DNA from: Carposina sasakii
Taxonomy: Eukaryota; Arthropoda; Insecta; Lepidoptera; Carposinidae
NCBI GenBank assembly: GCA_014607495.2
Contig: CP053150.1
Location: 6,220,495 to 6,284,494, forward strand
DNA length: 64,000 bases
Reading direction: 5' to 3'
The notes beneath the pieces are model-generated. The model saw only the letters and a list, made by a program, of their open reading frames with translations. It did not search any database and had not been told where the DNA came from. The translations under genes were made by a program, and so were the position numbers. This document shows positions 32,786 through 44,790 of the stretch, piece after piece (positions within the stretch are counted from its first letter, which is position 1; every line of letters begins with the position of its first letter).

Positions 32786-35700
32786 ATGGAACTGTTTGTT
32801 ATTAATCGGTAAGTGTAAAGAAAAGCATACTTTATTTCCTAACCTAAAATATTTATACTATATATATTTATGTTATGCTATATATGTGGGATCTCTTTTA
32901 ATTTCCTGCAGTTCTGGCTACCTCATTTCGGGAACACAACCATGAGTATATGTATGTAATGTAGTATTTAAATTTAATACTAGTATCTTTAATAGCACTA
33001 TTCTGTGGTTGTTTCTATACTTAGTCTTCGATTTGCCCTCTTTCCTCACATTAACTTTTGGTTGTATGTAATATACCGTGTCATATTCCTTGATCAATTC
33101 AATCAAATTACATAATACAACTAATAAAATTTATTGTACAGTAGTTTTTGTTCTTTAGTGTTAAGTTTTTCTGTGTAATTTTGCTTTCCTTAAGTTTAAA
33201 ACTGTAAATACTGATTGTTTCACCAATTAAATATGATTATTATATATTTAGTTACAGAGACGATAATGTAGATGTAGATAAAACAGACCAAGAACATTTA
33301 AGGTTACTAAAGTTAAAGAAATACATTGAAGATAAAAAAAAACAAAATGCCAAGAATAGTTTCAAGTCAACACCTGAAGTCATTATTTTGAGACCTGCTG
33401 ATAACCTTAGTGAAAGTCAACCCATATCAAATGGTGTAACCGAAAGTGATAAATCTGGCCCAGAAATTGATGTAAACTTGATTAAAGCAAAAGAGAAAAA
33501 AAAATCTTCTCAAGAGTTTAAAGTGTTAGGTACTAGTGACTTTGAAAAAAAGGCAAAGGTTAGTAGTTAGGGCAAGCTTAAGTTACCCTTTAGTTCATAA
33601 CTATGATTATTTTGCAAAGTATGGGACAGAATTAATTATTCCCGGTAGGTTTCATAGACCTATGCTTATATGTACATACCACACAATTTTATTCTTGTTA
33701 TATTCATATTTTCTACCACAGCATAATTATAATAAACTAGTGGCCCGCCCTCGCTTCACCTCGGTACGTAGCTATACAACCTCCCGTTGGTCCCCTTCCC
33801 ATGGGAATTTCGGGAAATGTTCTTAGAGCTTCCTCGTAGTCCCTAATCCGATTTTAGCTTCATAAAAATTTTAATTTCTCGTAAGTCCCCTTCCTGTGGG
33901 AATTTCGGGAAATCCGTTCTTAGTGCTTCCTCGCAGTCTGTAATGAACATATATGCCCAAGTTCAGCTTCATATGTATAGCGGTTTTCATAAAAATTATG
34001 AATTCCTGTTTGTCCCCTTCCCGTGGGAATTTCGGGAAATCCGTTTTTAGACCTCCCTCGCTGTCCCCAATTAACATATATGCCCGATTTCAGCTACATA
34101 TGTATAGCGGTTTTCGTAAAAAATTTAGAATTCCCATTAATTGCGAAATTCTTATAGCCTATGTTCATCCAGGTCCAATAAGGATTCTAACGGTGAATGA
34201 AATTTTAAAAACGGTCCAGTAGTTTTTGAGCCTATTCATTACAACCAAACAAACAAAGTTTTCCTCTTTATAATATTAGTGTAGATTATTTGATATTGAG
34301 ATTACCAAACCGGGTATACACACACCCTACCATTCAGTAAATAGTTTTTAGATATTGAAGATAGCCATTTTATTTTATTTTTTATTTCAGGTTCACAGAA
34401 TTTTACCCTACTGGTTATCTCACCCGTATAGAATTTCAACAAAGTTACAAGGATTATCCTGTAAAGTAGACAATCAGAATTGGTTACACAATACTTTAAA
34501 AACAACATTAAAAAGTGAAAATGTTGTACATTTATTTCCAGTTCAGGAGGAAGTAATCCCTTTCATTCTTCAAGAACATAAAGCACCATTCCCTCTATTA
34601 CCACATGATATTTGTGTATCTGCTCCAACAGGGAGTGGTAAAACTTTGTCTTTTGTTCTACCCATAATACAGGTGTGTAATATTAATATCATAATATAAT
34701 AGGGATAAATGTGTTCTAGGTAGGCCTTAAGATAATATGAAATAATATAAACTGAAAATTATTAACTTCACTATTTATGTGTATATTATAGATTGATATT
34801 TATATGTATAGTGTTCATTGTAAATTAATGCAATAACTAGGTTTTATTATAATCCTCCTTCTGGCACAGTCAGGTAAAAACACAGATGATGACAGGAAAT
34901 AAAAATTAATAGGTACATAAAACTAATTTAGTGTGATACAGCAGGCCTGTGATTGAAGATTGTATTATTCTATACCTATTTTATTTTCACTCTCAGATTA
35001 AGTAAAAAACTTTATTCACTATTATAGAAATTATACTAGTATGTGATATTTGCATGCATACTGTTTTGTTGTCAGATATTAATGAATGAAGTTGGATGCC
35101 ACATAAGGGCTCTAATAGTCCTACCAGTTCAGGAGCTAGCAACACAAGTTGCAAAGGTTTTCAAAAAATATTGTACTAAAACTGGCTTGAAAGTTGCATT
35201 GCTCAGTGGTGCAACACCTTTATATCAAGAACAACAACAGATAGTCAGATATAGTAAGTATAATTTAATATAATTGTGTATATCTATCAACTTGCATAGA
35301 AAGACAGATTTTATTCAAATCATGGGACACAAATATCACATACTCAGTATATTTAACATTTCAATGTTTTTGTTTCAGCTGACTCAGCAGGATTTGTCAG
35401 TGAAGTAGATATAATTGTATGTACAGCTGGCAGATTGGTAGAACATCTGCACAACACTGATGGTTTCTCACTGAAACATTTGAAATTTTTAGTAATAGAT
35501 GAAGCTGACAGAATAATGGATCATATACAAAATGATTGGCTTTATCACTTAGATAGACACATTAAATTAGAAGATCAACTGATGACTGGAAAAGTTCCAA
35601 ATTTAAGCTGGAATAGCCTTCTGAAACACAGGTCACCACCACATAAACTCCTGTTTTCAGCAACTCTATCACAAGACCCAGAGAAGTTAGAGAAATGGGG

Positions 35701-37218
35701 ACTTTTCCAGCCAAAACTGTTTTCATCTGGAAAAGTTAATGATTATGAAGATGAAGATCAAATTAGGAAATATACAACACCTGATGAACTGAAGGAATCA
35801 TATGTTACATGTACTGCAGAGGAAAAACCTCTTGTAATGTACAATTTTTTAGTAGAGCAAAAATGGGATAAAGTACTATGTTTCACAAATGCTGCCCAGT
35901 CTGTACACAGATTAGCTGTACTGCTTGATATTTGGGGAAAAGGACAGTTCAAAGTTGCTGAATTATCTGCTGCTTTAGACAGAACCACTAGAGAAACTGT
36001 TTTGAAGGAGTTTACACAATCGGAAATAAATGTGTAAGTAAAGATTATAATTCTGGTAACTGTACTTGCATATTATCCCCAAATTCATAGTGTTATGGTT
36101 AACAAGTTAAAGTAAATCCTTATTGCATAGAAACTAAGTTATCTGCCTAATGATGAACATGAATGACACTTTATGTTTTACCCAGATTATTTTATAATGT
36201 TTTTAGCTTGATTGTAACTGATGCCATGGCTCGAGGCATTGACATACCAGATTGTAGGTATGTTATATCATATGACCCACCAAGGAATATCAAAACATAT
36301 ATACATAGAGTGGGAAGGACAGGGCGAGCGGGGCAAGAAGGACATGCTGTTACAATACTGCAGCAAAATCAATTGAATTTATTTAAGGTAAGCTTAAGTA
36401 CATTATTATTGGGTACAAATGAAACTGATAATAACAGTTACTTACAGAGGTGGCGCGTAGCTGCTTACTGATCCTAGCGGCTGTAAGGGTTGCCGTAACA
36501 TAGGTAGTCCCACACTCCTATGCTTACCTTCAACCAGTCTACTAATAACTTTGTATAATGCTTCTATAGCTCTTAGTTTTGTACTTAGTTTAAAAAGCTT
36601 ATTTTTCGAGTTTTTGCTAATGTAAGTTTTCACAAATTTAATTGAGTTTCTTTATAAATCTATATTTTTTATTATCTGCGAGACATTGGCACTTAGTCTT
36701 TTTAAAAAGTAGAGATTGGCACTTAGTCTTGCATTTGTTATCGCTACCAATATAAAGCAGTACTAATGCGACAGCGAAAATTACCCTCTGGCCGCGTGGT
36801 CCGATGTACAATTTTCGCGTTGCAATGTCAAATTCCCTTGAGATTTATGTTTCATACAAGCGAATTTTGTAAAATTTTCGCTATCGCATTACTTTTGCTA
36901 TTTATGTGATTCGAGGGCCATTTTATCGTCTGAAATATTTATTTTATTGAAGCAAATTATACTGTAGGTACCTATTTATTTATACTATGTATTTGTATTT
37001 CTTTTTAGGAAATCATACAATTTGGGGGCAAAGCTGAGTTACCTGAAATAAAAATAGAAACAAACATACTTGAAAAATTTACAGAGAGTTATGAAAATGC
37101 AATACAGAAAACAAAGCAAATAATACACAATGAAATCAATTCTAAAGTAAAAAAATCCATTGAGCTAAAAAGAGGAAGTAAATCAAAGGCTCAAAAGAGA
37201 AAACACAATTCAGCATAA
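32786..37218 (+). CDS. DDX51: DEAD-box RNA helicase DDX51 (Dbp73D / yeast Dbp6 type)
   Basis: Seven exons (32786-32808, 33252-33558, 34391-34672, 35076-35253, 35379-36033, 36207-36387, 37009-37218) join with consistent phases into 611 residues. The start MELFVINRY matches the MALF...RY start of the family. Helicase motifs in order: FPVQ at 159, APTGSGKT (Walker A) at 188, LPVQELA at ~220, TAGRL at 278 (TPGRL in most relatives), DEAD at 304, SAT at 357, LCFTNA, TDAMARGID at ~486 and HRVGRTGRAG at 515. The C-terminus is lysine-rich. Known relatives act in the nucleolus in early large-subunit (60S) pre-rRNA processing, including U8 snoRNA release in human. All catalytic motifs are intact. A Helitron lies in intron 2 and a MITE in intron 6. 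Confidence 0.9.
33737..34285 (-). mobile_element. Helitron copy in DDX51 intron 2
   Basis: On the minus strand it starts with TC in ATCTACACTAATATTATAAA and ends GGGCGGGCCACTAG, then T. It has a few of the CCCGTGGGAATTTCGGGAAA tandem units. It fills most of the 832-bp intron, leaving about 105 bp to the exon 3 acceptor. Confidence 0.7.
36765..36925. repeat. GATAGCGAAAATTGTACAA MITE, diverged copy in DDX51 intron 6
   Basis: GCGACAGCGAAAATTACC and the inverted AAAATTTTCGCTATCGCATT retain the family arms. The distal TIR on the left is degraded. It lies about 80 bp upstream of the exon 7 acceptor. Confidence 0.55.
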
Positions 37219-38134
37219 AATACATTATACCTACATTTATAACTATGTACTGGTGCAATGCTGATACTATACATATAAACCTTCCCCTTAAATCAGTCTA
37301 TTTAAAAAAAACGCATCAAAATCTGTTGCGTTGTTTAAAAAATCTAAGCATACATAGGGACAGACAGACAGAGCGAAATAAGAAATTACTTTGTTTTATA
37401 TGTACTATGTTATATGTTATTGGCAAGTCTTTATTAATAAATTATGAAAACACTTTTTTAAACGACTTTTTGTTAACACCCCTTAGATGATATATGAATG
37501 AAGCATTTTATCAACTGTTGGTTAATCAGCAGGGCTATTACCTAATTTGCAATAGCAAAGCCGCAGAGCTACTGGGTTTCGAGTATAGTTTGCAGTAGCT
37601 GCTTTCAAGAAGCTGGACGGCTACGTCTAGTGGAAAAACGAACAAAGTCGTACCGTCTCTAGTAGAAAAACGCCGTTTTTCTATATACCTACATATACAT
37701 ACTATATATTAACTCCTATGCCTGATTGATTTTGTAATGGTAGAATGGAACTTATATTTTTTTGTAGGTACGCAGTGACACAGATTACATATAGTAACTA
37801 GCGCCATTAATCAAAGGGACTTTAATTTTGGTGAAATGCACTCTTAACATTTATTTGTATGTAAGTTGTTGTCCGTTTCATAGGATAGTTCCTAGCTCGT
37901 TCCTACGCCTGATTTCGGAAATAACATGTATGCAGTGAAACAGAAAATGTGGTAATACATCATACACGGATTTGGTATCTCCAATAGGGTCATACACATA
38001 GTAACTAGCGCCATCATCCATCGGAACTATACGGTTATACGTACCTACTCTAACTAGCGCCATCATTCAAAGGTAGGTAGGTACTCACAGAACATAATTA
38101 CTCCTAGCGGAGTAGGTACTATTATAAACTCGTA
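37219..38134. other. DDX51 3' flank, no gene recognised
   Basis: The region includes the DDX51 3' UTR and repeat debris (a TIR scrap of the 14734 MITE family near 37535; repeated TAACTAGCGCCATCAT phrases at 37797-38070). No protein-coding sequence was seen. Confidence 0.4.
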
Positions 38135-38622
38135 GGCTCAATTTACACCGCCGCGGAATGGAAACGTCAATTTCGCCTCATGTCATGACGCAGGAATTCG
38201 CTGGAATGCTCGAGCATTCCCGCGAATTCCCGAGTGGGTATGAAGGACGTTCCGTTGTTTAGTCTAGATCTTTTACTTGACAAGAATTGTTGACTTCGAT
38301 CTTATTTTTATATCGCACAATCATATTTTTGCACCAAATGGATCAACTTTTCATCTTCCATGTTTTTATTAAATAGCACGCACACAACCTGTTTCGTAAA
38401 CTCTTCGACTGTGACGACTTCCCGACGTTCGCCCCACTTCCCGCGGATTCCACAGACGGTGCCGCAGAATTCTCGAGAGGATTCCGCGGAAGACGCGCGT
38501 CCAATTTTTTGGCTCGTATTTAATTTGTGTGTTACACCATTGATATAAAGTTCATTATGCTATATACGATTACGTAGCAAAAAGTCGCTTCCGTTCCATT
38601 CCGCGGCGGTGTAAATTGGGCC
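38135..38622. mobile_element. 488-bp MITE, Harbinger-like (3-bp GTA duplication)
   Basis: The termini GGCTCAATTTACACCGCCGC and the complement of GCGGCGGTGTAAATTGGGCC are inverted for ~29 bp with one mismatch. GTA flanks both ends. GC-rich subterminal arms surround an AT-rich centre without coding potential. The 3-bp duplication and GGCC-type ends suggest PIF/Harbinger mobilisation. Confidence 0.7.
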
Positions 38623-39033
38623 GTAGTGGACGCCCGCGTGGACTGCAGAACAAACAAAAAGTCGATATTATCCGAGATAAAATACTTTTTCAGGCTCTAG
38701 CTAGACTACCTGTGTACCAAGTTTCATTCAAATCGGGTCAGTAGTTGTGGTATGAAAGCACGAAATAAAGAGTTACTGTCGCATTTATAATGTTACTAGC
38801 TGTTGCCCGCGACTCATTTTGAGGAAATTATCCGGCATAAAAATAAGTTCCAGGATGTCAGTTAACTCCATACCGAATTTTTTTAAATCGCTCCAGCTGT
38901 TTAGAGGTGAAGAAGTAACAAAAATACACACTCACAGCGCGATTGAAGCGATTTTAATAAAATTTAGGTCCATCATTTTATCGCAATTCCTTTCAACGAT
39001 TTTCATTACCCATAAAACGATTCGCAGAACTTT
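38623..39033. other. Spacer with Helitron-like debris
   Basis: GTGGACGCCCGCGTGGACTG near 38627 resembles an inverted Helitron 3' end, and a second fragment with ACTAGCTGTTGCCCGCGACT is near 38795. No gene was recognised. Confidence 0.4.
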
Positions 39034-39458
39034 TCTATACTAATAATAATAATATATAATATTATAAAGAGGTAAAGTTTGTGTGTTTGTATATTTGTTA
39101 AATTGTAAGGGGTAATCTCGGGATCTACTGAACCGATTTTAAAAATTCTTTCACCGTTAGAATCCTTATTGGACCTGGATGAACATAGGCTATAAGAATT
39201 TCCCGATATTCCCACGGGAAGGCGACCAACGGGAATTCAATATTTTTTACAAAAACCGCTATACATATGAAGCTGAAATCGGGCATATATGTTCATTGGG
39301 GACAACGAGGAAGGACTAAAAACGGATTTCCCGAAATTCCCACGGGAAGGGGACAAACGGGAATTCATAATTTTTACGAAAACCGCTGTACCTACATATG
39401 AAGTTATAGCTATGTACCTACTGATATGTACCGAAGCGAAGCGAGGGCGGGCCACTAG
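39034..39458 (+). mobile_element. Short Helitron copy (TC...CTAG)
   Basis: It starts TCTATACTAATAATAATAAT and ends GGGCGGGCCACTAG followed by T. It contains about two of the CCCACGGGAAGG tandem units. It belongs to the same family as 15361-16866, in the opposite orientation. Confidence 0.7.
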
Positions 39459-40036
39459 TAGTACAATATTTAACAAATCCTAGAATTAGGTTACATCGCA
39501 ATTTAATTTCCTCGAATATACATTATCTAAAAATACAGTTCATCGTTTTTTGTTTTCAGGTTTTACACATTTCATCGAAATAATGTTATATCGAAGTTTT
39601 GTTACCCATCCCATATTTTTGTTTCATCGTAAGTTTCAGTTTGCAAAATCGATTTTTACTTCAATACGTAAATTAATGGACATGGCAAAATATAATTTCA
39701 TGCAATTAATTAGTTTTCTTTTCTAGTGCATTATTTAAAACAAAAATCAGGACGAATGAAAAAAATTTTAATCGACTCAGTTTACCCCGACTCCACGCAG
39801 TCTTGTCTGCCCTATCCTATATCACATTTTCTCTCTCACACTGTATACGCCATTAGCTCCTCTATATTTTTCTCTCTCTACGATATAGGTAGATTCCATA
39901 AATACTAAATCCCTGGGATCTCCGTAGATCCTGTGGGTAGATCTTATCTTTTATGACTTGTTTCATGTGGCTTCGTTGTGTCACAAATTTGTATAGATAT
40001 ACTAAATCTGTACGTTGTATGTACCATGTATGTACA
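39459..40036. other. Spacer, no gene recognised
   Basis: AT-rich sequence. The open frame at 39726-39908 shows no family feature. Confidence 0.35.
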
Positions 40037-41011
40037 TCTACACTAATATTATAAAGAGGAAAACTTTGTTTGTTTGGTTGTAATGAATAGGCTCAAAAAC
40101 TACTGGACCGATTTTAAAAATTCTTTCACCGTTAGAATCCTTATAGGACCTGGATGAACATAGGCTATAAGAATTTCCCGATATTCCCACGGGAAGGCGA
40201 CAAACGGGAATTCTATATTTTTTACGAAAACCACTATACATATGAAGCTGAAATCGGGCATATATGTTCATTGGGGAGAGCAAGGGAGGACTAAAAACGG
40301 ATTTCCCGAAATTCCCACGGGAAGGGGACAAACGGGAATTCATAATTTTTACGAAAACCGCTATACATATTAAGCTGAAATTGGGCATAGATGTTCATTA
40401 GGGACTGCAAGTAAGCACTAAGGACGAACTTCCCGAAATTCCCACGGGAAGGGGGCCAACGGGAATTAATTATTTTTTATGAAAACGGTTACACATATGA
40501 ATCTTAAGTTGGGCATATTTGTTTATTTGGGACCCCGAGGAAGCATTAGGAACGGATTTCTCGAAACTCCCACGGGAAGGGGACAAACGGGAATTCATTT
40601 TTTTACGACAAGCGCGATACATATGAATTCGAAATTAGACCTGTACGTTCATTAGGGACTGCGAGGGAGCGCTAAGAACGAATTTCCCGAAATTCCCACG
40701 GGAAGGGGACTAACGGGAATTCAATTTTTTTACAAAAACCGCTGTACATGTGAAGCTAAAATCGGAGACTGCGGGGAAGCACTAAGAATTGATTTCCCGA
40801 AATTCCCACGGGAAGGGACTGTCTGTGCGTTTGTGCACGCTAATCTCAGGAACGGCTTAACCGATTTCGGTGCAGTTTTCAGGAATATATTGTGACAGGT
40901 CCCACTTAACATATAGGCTACTTTTTATCCCGGGAAAATGTTTTTATCCCGGATAATTTCGACATTTTTTTTTCTGTAGTCCACGCGGACGGAGTCGCGG
41001 GCGTCCACTAG
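40037..41011 (+). mobile_element. Chimeric Helitron with six-unit minisatellite
   Basis: The 5' end (TCTACACTAATATTATAAAG) and about six ~115-130-bp CCCGAAATTCCCACGGGAAG units belong to the 15361-type Helitron. From about 40828 the sequence switches to a different Helitron family (GTGCGTTTGTGCACGCTAATC ...) whose 3' end GGGCGTCCACTAG closes the element at 41011. It is a chimera formed by 3'-end replacement or by insertion followed by deletion. Confidence 0.65.
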
Positions 41012-41222
41012 TAATTATAATAATTTTATACTACAATTACATTTTATATTTCTATGCTGCTCTGGGAGTGAAAAAAAAAACGTATAATACTACAGCTGCT
41101 TCTCTTCCCGGGCATACTGTACAAGTCAGTAGAGGGACAAGAGGGTCTTGGTGTTTTGTAGGCAATGGGCTGACCACCTGTCACTACTAACCGAACTTGT
41201 ACATCTCAACTATACCCTCAAA

Positions 41223-43239
41223 CAAGGGCGGATCCAGCTTTGGCGCCAGGAGGGGGTCACATAGTCAAGTCAAGAACTTATAATTTAATTTTGGTAACAA
41301 TAGATACAAGTAAAAAGTAGGTATTTTATTTATGTACTCAAAAATATTTATTCTATATTGTACACTTGAAAAACTTAACTACAGAAAAAACAGCCTATGT
41401 GTTAATCCAGGGTGTCAGCTAACTCCATACAAAATTTTATTAAAATCGCTCCATCCGTTTGTAGACTACTATTAGAGATACTCACTCAAATAAAGTAGTC
41501 GCCGGAACTGAATGTGTAAAAAATGTACAAAGAAAATATTATAGCGCGAGCGTAGCGAGCGCGATATTTTTAGGGTTTATTTGCACACTGTTGCCATTTA
41601 TTTCTCGGAAATGTAGGCTCTATCGAGAATTTGTGACGATCGCTAATGCATCGTGGTAATGCTGATGCAGGTGAAGCGAACGATAATTATTAGCCATTTT
41701 CTACTATTAAAGCTTCGATAATTTCTTTGTAAAAAAATGCATTTTTACTATTATATTTTATTATTCTCACACAAGAATTTTGTGTTAGGCCAGAGGCCCC
41801 GTATCATTGTGAGGTAGGTACGGCTGATGCGGCGCAGCCACGTCCCTAATACATAGAGCAGGATGCGCGGAGAGTGGGGGTGGTGAAAAGCGCTTCCGGC
41901 ACCACCGGGCCACTAGTCGTTGTTTAACCCATGTATATATTCCAATCAATGTAAGAAACTTCGATATCGCGTTTTAGGATTTTGCATTAGATTGTGGTTC
42001 TCTCCTGCATCTAATAGATGGCTCAGCTACATTACTACCCTTCCAGACCGGAGGTCGATATGTCTTTGGCAGCACCCAGGGTGTATTCTCACAAGTATGC
42101 ATTCGGGTCAGTGACTCGACCGGAAAGTATTGCGACGAGCGTGCAGGCGAGATGCGTTCTGGTCGGTGAGTCGACTGGGAACGTGTTGCGGCGATGCGTT
42201 CTGGTCTTTGAGGCGACTGGGAACGTGATGCGGCTAATGTGTTCTGGTCTACGCGTGGAATGGAAACATGTTGTTCCGTGATGCCGATGCGTGCGTGCGT
42301 TGCTAACAGGTCCAGGAAGCTGTCATGGCAGCTTCTTATGAATCTGCTGGCTACTGGCGTGCTGCTGCTGCTGTCGTGGAAGAAGAGGAGAGGTGATACT
42401 GTTGTGTGATACCTTTGTTGCGGAGTGCTGCGATGAAGGTGAAGTTCCTGAAGACTGAAGGTTGCGTATGTCCAGTTCACAGGGGTCACCAATGTGGGGG
42501 TGGTGAAAAGGGAAGCGCTTCCTGCCCCACCGGGCCACTAGTCGTTGTTTGGCCCATGTATATATTCCAAACATTGTAAGAAACTTCGATATCGCGTTCT
42601 AGGATTTTGCATTCGATTATGGTTCTCTCCTGCATCCGCTACACGGAGCAGGGCGGCTACATTTGGTCCACCAAATTTTTTTACTATAAAATGGCGTAAT
42701 TGCAAAACATATCCTTCTATCAATTTAATCAGATTTCCCCTGACATAAAAAGTGTCCGGGTTTTTATGGATGGCAGCCTTCTGCGGGCGTCACATCTAAG
42801 TTTATCCTACTATAGTGAGCGAACAACTTCGAGAAAAGCAAGAGACGAACTCACGTTCTATTTCATGGCGTATGCGTTTGTATCGTATTATACGAAATGA
42901 TCAAGGATACAATACACTGTCTGATTATACATATTTTGTATTCAATTATACGATCTGGCAGCCCTGAGCTAGACGTAACGTAGTCGACAAGCGCGCGCAA
43001 GTGTGGCGCGGTAAAATTCAAATTTTCGATGTGCTCGTTCCCAAACCTTTGACATCATACAAAGTTAATATACTACATATATTAAATTAATTTAATATTA
43101 AAGTGTAGTTACATAAAATCTGTATGGTGACAAAATATATAAATAAAATCATTATGTTCAATTAGTCGTCCACCTAAGTCCTGGAACCAGCTCAGGGGGG
43201 GGTCATGACCCCCATGACCACCCCCTGGATCCGCCGTTG
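41223..43239. mobile_element. 2017-bp hAT-like transposon with 8-bp target duplication
   Basis: The termini CAAGGGCGGATCCAG (left) and CAACGGCGGATCCAG (right, read on the minus strand) are inverted with one mismatch. CCCTCAAA flanks both sides (41215-41222 and 43240-43247), the 8-bp duplication typical of hAT elements. No transposase frame is visible, so it is non-autonomous. It contains a small LTR element (41875-42661). A scrap of the same terminus occurs at about 56279 in CAND1 intron 14. Confidence 0.75.
41875..42661 (-). mobile_element. Small LTR retroelement (TRIM-like or internally deleted Gypsy)
   Basis: Direct repeats of ~155-170 bp at 42493-42661 and about 41875-42031 are highly similar (shared CCAATCAATG/CCAAACATTG-flanked cores, GATATCGCGTT). 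On the minus strand the first repeat runs TG...CA and is followed by TTGGTGACCCC, resembling the primer-binding region of Gypsy-type elements. A purine tract GGAAGGGTAG precedes the second repeat. The ~460-bp interior has one open minus-strand frame without a recognised gag or pol domain. Confidence 0.55.
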
Positions 43240-43327
43240 CCCTCAAAATTGGTCAGAAGTGGCACCATGCGGTTCTATCGGCCCTTGGTGCTCTGCCTAT
43301 CTCGTAAGGGATAAAGGCGTGATTATA

Positions 43328-43690
43328 CAGGGTGTTTTTTTGTGGCCACCGTTAACGAAGGGTACGTACTCTATACATCAAATAAAGTAAGTTTATGCCA
43401 AAAAAAATGCTGGGAATTTTTTTTTTATTACTTGATCGGGCGAAATTTATAGTGTCTAGTGTTTATGTTGTACTTTTTTATAGACAGATATTAACTATTT
43501 TTCGTGAAAAAATCTTGCTACACGCGTCTATGTGCATTTATGCAGAAAAACGCAGTCTATTTACTCAACTTTGGACCCTAATATTTTGGAAACCAGACAC
43601 TTCCCAGGTATGCTTCCATGGAGAAATATGATCGTGATGACGAGGAGATTCCGTAGTTTTCGGGAACGTTGACGACCAAAAATCACCCTG
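43328..43690 (+). mobile_element. CAGGGTG MITE, reference copy with intact ends
   Basis: It runs from CAGGGTGTTTTTTTGTGGCC to AAAAATCACCCTG and is flanked by TA on both sides. The inner core TGCATTTATGCAGAAAAACG is common to the family. It sits immediately after the 3' end of the retroposon at 41055-43325. Confidence 0.8.
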
Positions 43691-43735
43691 TATGTATGCA
43701 TGTACAATTACATTTGTATTTAATTTATATAAAAA

Positions 43736-44029
43736 CTAGCTGACCCGGCAAACGTTGTTTTGCCGTGTAAAAGGGGTTGATCCTAGAGGGGTGAAAATTC
43801 ATGGTTGTATGTATTTTTGTATGCTGTATCATAAAAAATAAAAACAAAAAATTTTGTCAAAAAAAAAAAATTGGGGTTGACCACCCTTAACATTTAGGGG
43901 GATGAAAAATAGATGTTGTGCGATTCTCCACCCTAACCGATATGCATGCTAAGATTTACGAAAATCGGTCCAGCCGTTTCGGAGGAGTTTAACTTCTAAC
44001 ACCGTGACACGAGAATTTTATATATTAGA
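43736..44029 (-). mobile_element. Short Helitron (TCTAATATATAAAATTC type)
   Basis: On the minus strand it starts TCTAATATATAAAATTCTCG and ends CCGGGTCAGCTAG followed by T, with A before the TC. At 294 bp it is non-autonomous and non-coding. The 5' end is a widespread animal Helitron terminus. Confidence 0.7.
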
Positions 44030-44499
44030 TGTAATGTTGACGATAAACGAAGAGTGGGAGTAAAACGCAGTCACAAACTAAGTTGAACGCACGCAGTAAA
44101 AACATTTTTTATGAGATTGGCTGAATGACACAGAGACTCGTTGTCTTAATCTAAAATGATGAAAAAAGAACTAGTGTTGTATTGCTCTGAATGTTTCGAG
44201 GTTGCATCGATTAAACAAGTTTAGTAATCGTCATCACGATTGTAAAACTGAAAATAAGGGATTATCTGACAAATATTAAAAGTAAAAAAATACAAATTAC
44301 CTGGATAGATGGGGTTAGCGAATCTCCTGCCGTATATTCTGTATGGCAAGAGATATTTATAGTTCTTAGGAACTAGATAGGCGGTAAATGTGCCAATACA
44401 TGGCTACGTCCGACTAAATCGGGCCGCTAGGAATGTTTCAAAGAAAGATATAGTATATACCTAGGTATTTCTGCGTTGATTTAAAAGACCTAGGCTGAT
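44030..44499. other. Spacer, no gene recognised
   Basis: AT-rich sequence without recognisable proteins or clear repeat boundaries. Confidence 0.35.
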
Positions 44500-44790
44500 A
44501 AGTAACATGCAGAAGCACGAAATTAGCAATGTGACGGTGAAAATAGTGAGTGTAGTACAATTTGCCGATTCTGTGTACGTAACTAATAGAATAGAATCGG
44601 AACGTAATCGCACCAGTTGCAGTAGCATGACCTGCGAAACACGATATGATAAACCGATTTATCGACATTTAGCCTGTCAAATTATGGTAAATATAGCCGC
44701 CATGTTGAATTTTGTAATAAGACGATACGATATCGTACGATACGATACGCACGATGCGTGGTCATGCTAGGGGGGCTGGACTGATTTGTG
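44500..44790 (+). repeat. ATCGTACGATAC-containing dispersed repeat, copy 1
   Basis: It carries AGCATGACCTGCGAAACACG and, 140 bp on, CGATGCGTGGTCATGCTAGG, giving short inverted AGCATGACC ends around an ATACGATATCGTACGATACG tract. The same element is inverted at 63290-63480 in a CAND1 intron. Confidence 0.55.

Larger units (their letters stand above)
41055..43325 (+). repeat. Retroposon copy interrupted by a hAT-like insertion
   Basis: The two halves, 41055-41222 and 43240-43325, together match the uninterrupted copy at 48953-49165 (from CTATGCTGCTCTGGGAGTGA to GGGATAAAGGCGTGATTATA). The break falls exactly at the CCCTCAAA duplicated by the inserted element. Confidence 0.7.

Noticed and set aside
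42018..42492. Opposed open frames in the 42-kb region as host genes
   Set aside because: They lie entirely between two LTR-like direct repeats inside a hAT-like element and lack recognised domains.
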